Shown: positions 7,243 to 9,166 of the stretch, piece by piece
Numbering within the stretch: the first letter of the stretch is position 1
Layout: each line of letters opens with the position of its first letter
NCBI GenBank assembly: GCA_964502465.1
Contig: CAZCWX010000172.1
Span: forward strand, 1 to 9,166
From: CAZCWX01 sp964502465
GTDB taxonomy: Bacteria; Desulfobacterota; Binatia; Bin18
Reading direction: 5' to 3'
DNA length: 9,166 bases
Program-made: the position numbers and the translations under genes
The notes under the pieces: generated by a model
The model's database searches: none
Seen by the model: only the letters and a program-made list of their open reading frames with translations
What the model was told of the DNA's origin: nothing

Positions 7243-7698
7243 ATGGTTGTAAAAGGTGTATCCCACATCGCCATTGGCGTGCGTGACATGGAGAAGTCGT
7301 TACGCTTCTACCGCGATCAGCTTGGGTTTCAGGTCGTGCGTGACGAGATCCAGGAAACGCGCGGCACAGTATTGCCTGCGCTCTATAAAGATGCGCACGA
7401 ACGTCGCCGGGCAGTGACCCTATACTGGAAAAAAGGCAAGGAAGAAGCCTTCTTAGTGCTCTCTGAACATACCGACAAACCTGTGAGTGGCGAGGCGATC
7501 AAACTCGACCAGATCGGGGTCCATCATTTTGCCTTCTGGGTGCAAGATCTGCCCAAGGTATATGAAGAACTCAAAGCTAAAGGTGCAGAGTTTGTCGTTC
7601 CGCCAACGGTGACCAAGACCCCAGACGGAAACTTTAACAGCGCCTTTCTCTGCGACCCGGATGGGATTTTGGTACAGCTTGATGAGTTGGTGGAATAA
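7243..7698 (+). CDS. VOC (glyoxalase/bleomycin-resistance/dioxygenase fold) family protein
   Basis: A 151-residue cytosolic protein with the paired beta-alpha-beta-beta-beta modules of the vicinal oxygen chelate fold. The first module starts KGVSHIAIGVRDMEKSLRFY (4-23), with His8 as a metal-ligand candidate; the second has GVHHFAFWVQDL (92-103), with His94 or His95, and ends DPDGILVQLDE (138-148). Family members are metal-dependent isomerases, lyases, epimerases or ring-cleaving dioxygenases. Where glyoxalase-like proteins usually have Glu in the last strand, this one has Gln145, and the first-module position is Val/Leu (FLVLSEH) rather than a clear LEL. Metal coordination may therefore be non-standard, or the nearby Glu75 may take part. 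I chose ATG 7243 over GTG 7210 because of the Shine-Dalgarno site and because VOC proteins normally begin close to the first strand. The substrate is unknown. Confidence 0.9.
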   Translation: MVVKGVSHIAIGVRDMEKSLRFYRDQLGFQVVRDEIQETRGTVLPALYKDAHERRRAVTLYWKKGKEEAFLVLSEHTDKPVSGEAIKLDQIGVHHFAFWVQDLPKVYEELKAKGAEFVVPPTVTKTPDGNFNSAFLCDPDGILVQLDELVE

Positions 7699-7703
7699 AA
7701 ATT

Positions 7704-7892
7704 AGCAGTCAGCTGTCAGCACTCAGGAGTCAGCCTAATGAAAAATGAACCGGAGAACCGGAGACGGGGAGAAACGGGGAAGAACGCAAACCTTCTTTTC
7801 TTCTCCGATTCCCCGATTCCCCGGTTCTCCGATTCTCTGTTTCTCCAATCCATCTTTCCAGGCTGAAAGCTGGGGGCTGATAGCTAACTGCT
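7704..7892. repeat. Composite palindromic element, well-preserved copy B
   Basis: A 189-base element with 32-base imperfect inverted arms, 7704-7735 and 7861-7892 (25 of 32 pairing). The left arm has four tandem 7-mers NNNTCAG (CAG-, CTG-, CAC-, GAG-TCAG, 7706-7733). The right arm has the complementary 7-mers CTGAAAG, CTGGGGG, CTGATAG, CTAACTG (7863-7890). Inside, five purine-rich 8-mers run from 7747 to 7786 (GAACCGGA twice, GACGGGGA, GAAACGGG, GAAGAACG). These face five pyrimidine-rich 8-mers at 7805-7844 (CCGATTCC twice, CCGGTTCT, CCGATTCT, CTGTTTCT). Transcribed, it would fold into a long rod. It resembles a MITE-like or dispersed intergenic palindrome and has no coding content. TTA occurs at both edges (7702-7704, 7892-7894) as a possible but unproven target duplication. 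Confidence 0.8.
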
Positions 7893-7910
7893 TACCGAGG
7901 ACTCTCAACT

Positions 7911-9166
7911 ATGACTACCCCACACACCCTCACCATTACCGCTGCTGCAGAACAAATCCGTACCGGACAACTGTCTCCCATGGACCTCGTCCGCTCGTGT
8001 CTCCAGCGTATCGATCTACTTGAACCTCGCCTTCAGGCGTGGGTCACGATCGATCACGATGGCGCACTACAGGCGGCGCAACGGTGCGAAGCAGAGATCC
8101 GTCGTGGTCAATATCGAGGACCGTTGCACGGTATTCCCCTCGGTCTCAAAGATATCTATTTCACGGCAGGTCTGAAAACGACAATGGGATCATCGATCTA
8201 CGCGGACTTTGTACCCGCGTACGATGCCACCACCGTTCACCTGCTCAAAGAAGCAGGCGCGATCATCCTGGGCAAATGCCACACCACCGAATTCGCGGCG
8301 CTTGCGCCGTCTCCAACTCGGAATCCTTGGAATCTTGAGCATACACCAGGAGGGTCGAGTAGCGGCTCAGCGGCTGCGGTTGCTGCTGCCATGTGTCCAG
8401 GCGCTCTGGGCTCGCAAACGTATGGGTCAACGATTCGGCCAGCAGCATATTGTGGTTGTGTTGGCCTCAAACCGACCTACGGTCGGGTCAGCGCATATGG
8501 TGTGTTTGCGCTGTGCTGGAGCCTCGACCATGTTGGCATCTTTGCCCGCACAGTCACCGACGTCGCGCATCTGCTTCAGGTGCTTGCTGGCGATGATCCG
8601 CATGATCCAGCGTGTGTGTCGTTGCTCGTGCCCGATTATGTCAAAGCACTGGATGACATGAAGCCTCCACGTCTTGGCCTGGTACGCGAATTTTTCTTAG
8701 AGAAAGCCGATGAGGAGACCCGCAAGCATACCGAAGCAGTCGCCGAACGCTTGGCTCGTGCTGGTGCGCAGATCGAAGAAATCCGCCTCCCGGCAAGCTT
8801 TGCTGGTGAACCGGAAGCGCATTTTACCATGCTGTACGCTGAAGCCGCCGCCTCACATCGAGAAATCTATGCACAGCATAAAGCCCGTTACAGCCCGCAG
8901 ATGCAAGACCTCATCGAGAAGGGGTTTAAGGTTTCTGGCATGGAATACACTGAGATCCGCCGGCACCAGCAACGTTTTCGTCATGACTTCGATGCCTTGT
9001 GTCGAACGGTTGATGCGCTGCTGACCCCTTCTACGCCAGCACCAGCACCACAGGGCTTCACCACCACAGGTGATCCGTCTTTCAATTGCCCTGCCAGATT
9101 CAGCGTTCTGGCGAGTCTTGGTCTGCCTTCAGGGATGTGTCTCAATGGAATTCCTTTGGCCATTCA
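7911..9166 (+). CDS. Amidase-signature family hydrolase (partial, runs off the right edge)
   Basis: The first 418 residues are open, with no stop before the window ends. The family uses a Ser-cisSer-Lys triad to hydrolyse amide bonds, in free amidases or as GatA. Triad residues visible: Lys80 in GIPLGLKD (74-81), cis-Ser149 in PGGSSSGSAAA (146-156), and nucleophile Ser173 in GSQTYGSTIRPAAYCG (167-182), followed by VGLKPTYGR (184-192). The nucleophile loop has Tyr171 where most members have Gly or Ala. A free amidase is more likely than GatA because the IRPAAYCG wording is typical of stand-alone amidases and no gatC/gatB is adjacent. The start at 7911 has only a modest GAGGA (7897-7901), nine bases upstream, and lies 18 bases past the end of repeat element B. 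About 40-60 C-terminal residues should be missing, judging by the usual 430-480 length. Confidence 0.93.
   Translation, partial: MTTPHTLTITAAAEQIRTGQLSPMDLVRSCLQRIDLLEPRLQAWVTIDHDGALQAAQRCEAEIRRGQYRGPLHGIPLGLKDIYFTAGLKTTMGSSIYADFVPAYDATTVHLLKEAGAIILGKCHTTEFAALAPSPTRNPWNLEHTPGGSSSGSAAAVAAAMCPGALGSQTYGSTIRPAAYCGCVGLKPTYGRVSAYGVFALCWSLDHVGIFARTVTDVAHLLQVLAGDDPHDPACVSLLVPDYVKALDDMKPPRLGLVREFFLEKADEETRKHTEAVAERLARAGAQIEEIRLPASFAGEPEAHFTMLYAEAAASHREIYAQHKARYSPQMQDLIEKGFKVSGMEYTEIRRHQQRFRHDFDALCRTVDALLTPSTPAPAPQGFTTTGDPSFNCPARFSVLASLGLPSGMCLNGIPLAI

Noticed and set aside
7704..7892. A CRISPR array (short tandem repeats with variable parts)
   Set aside because: Repeat periods are 7 and 8 bases with no 25-40 base repeats, no spacers of normal length, and no cas gene nearby.
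7704..7892. An insertion sequence carrying its own transposase
   Set aside because: Only 189 bases, with no open frame of transposase size or motif; at most a non-autonomous element.
8209..8661. A 150-codon plus-strand open frame inside the amidase
   Set aside because: It is a shadow frame of the amidase, whose own frame carries the full Ser-Ser-Lys triad and stays open across the region.

Overview
This window looks like chromosomal DNA from a GC-moderate (roughly 53-56% by eye), probably soil, sediment or sponge-associated bacterium. The gene mix is an F420/flavin-type luciferase-like oxidoreductase, an E-class soluble P450, a Spinster-type MFS carrier, a beta-hydroxyacid dehydrogenase and an amidase-signature enzyme. 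This resembles uncultured catabolically versatile lineages (Binatota, Tectomicrobia/Entotheonella or deltaproteobacterial-like bins). That placement is an impression from gene content and intergenic style; there is no marker gene here. I see no rRNA, tRNA, CRISPR array, transposase, phage or plasmid gene.

Layout: (1) 42-875 (+), a 3-hydroxyisobutyrate dehydrogenase-family enzyme, convergent with (2) 939-2333 (-), a cytochrome P450; a hairpin at 875-905 separates them. (3) 2334-2621 is intergenic. It holds a perfect operator-like palindrome just upstream of the P450 and a nested set of REP-like repeats downstream of the next gene. (4) 2622-3617 (-), an LLM-class oxidoreductase, is divergent from (5) 3885-5219 (+), an MFS transporter; a degenerate repeat element lies between them. 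(6) 5321-7111 (-), an M3-family oligoendopeptidase F, is divergent from (7) 7243-7698 (+), a VOC/glyoxalase-fold protein. (8) 7699-7910 is almost filled by a second, well-preserved copy of the repeat element. (9) 7911-9166 (+) is an amidase that runs off the right edge.

The genes mostly stand alone and alternate in strand, so this is not a classical operon. Six of the seven have a strong Shine-Dalgarno sequence (five with the full AAGGAGG, one with AAGGAG); the amidase has only GAGGA and starts 18 bases after the repeat element. As a group, the oxidoreductases, P450, VOC protein, MFS carrier and amidase fit uptake and breakdown of small organic compounds, but no shared pathway can be shown.

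The most interesting structure is non-coding. Two same-orientation copies of a composite palindromic element (3668-3818 and 7704-7892) have outer arms of four tandem 7-mers (NNNTCAG going in, CTGANNN-like coming out in the intact copy). Inside these lie inverted arrays of tandem 8-mers (GAACCGGA-like, then CCGATTCC-like).
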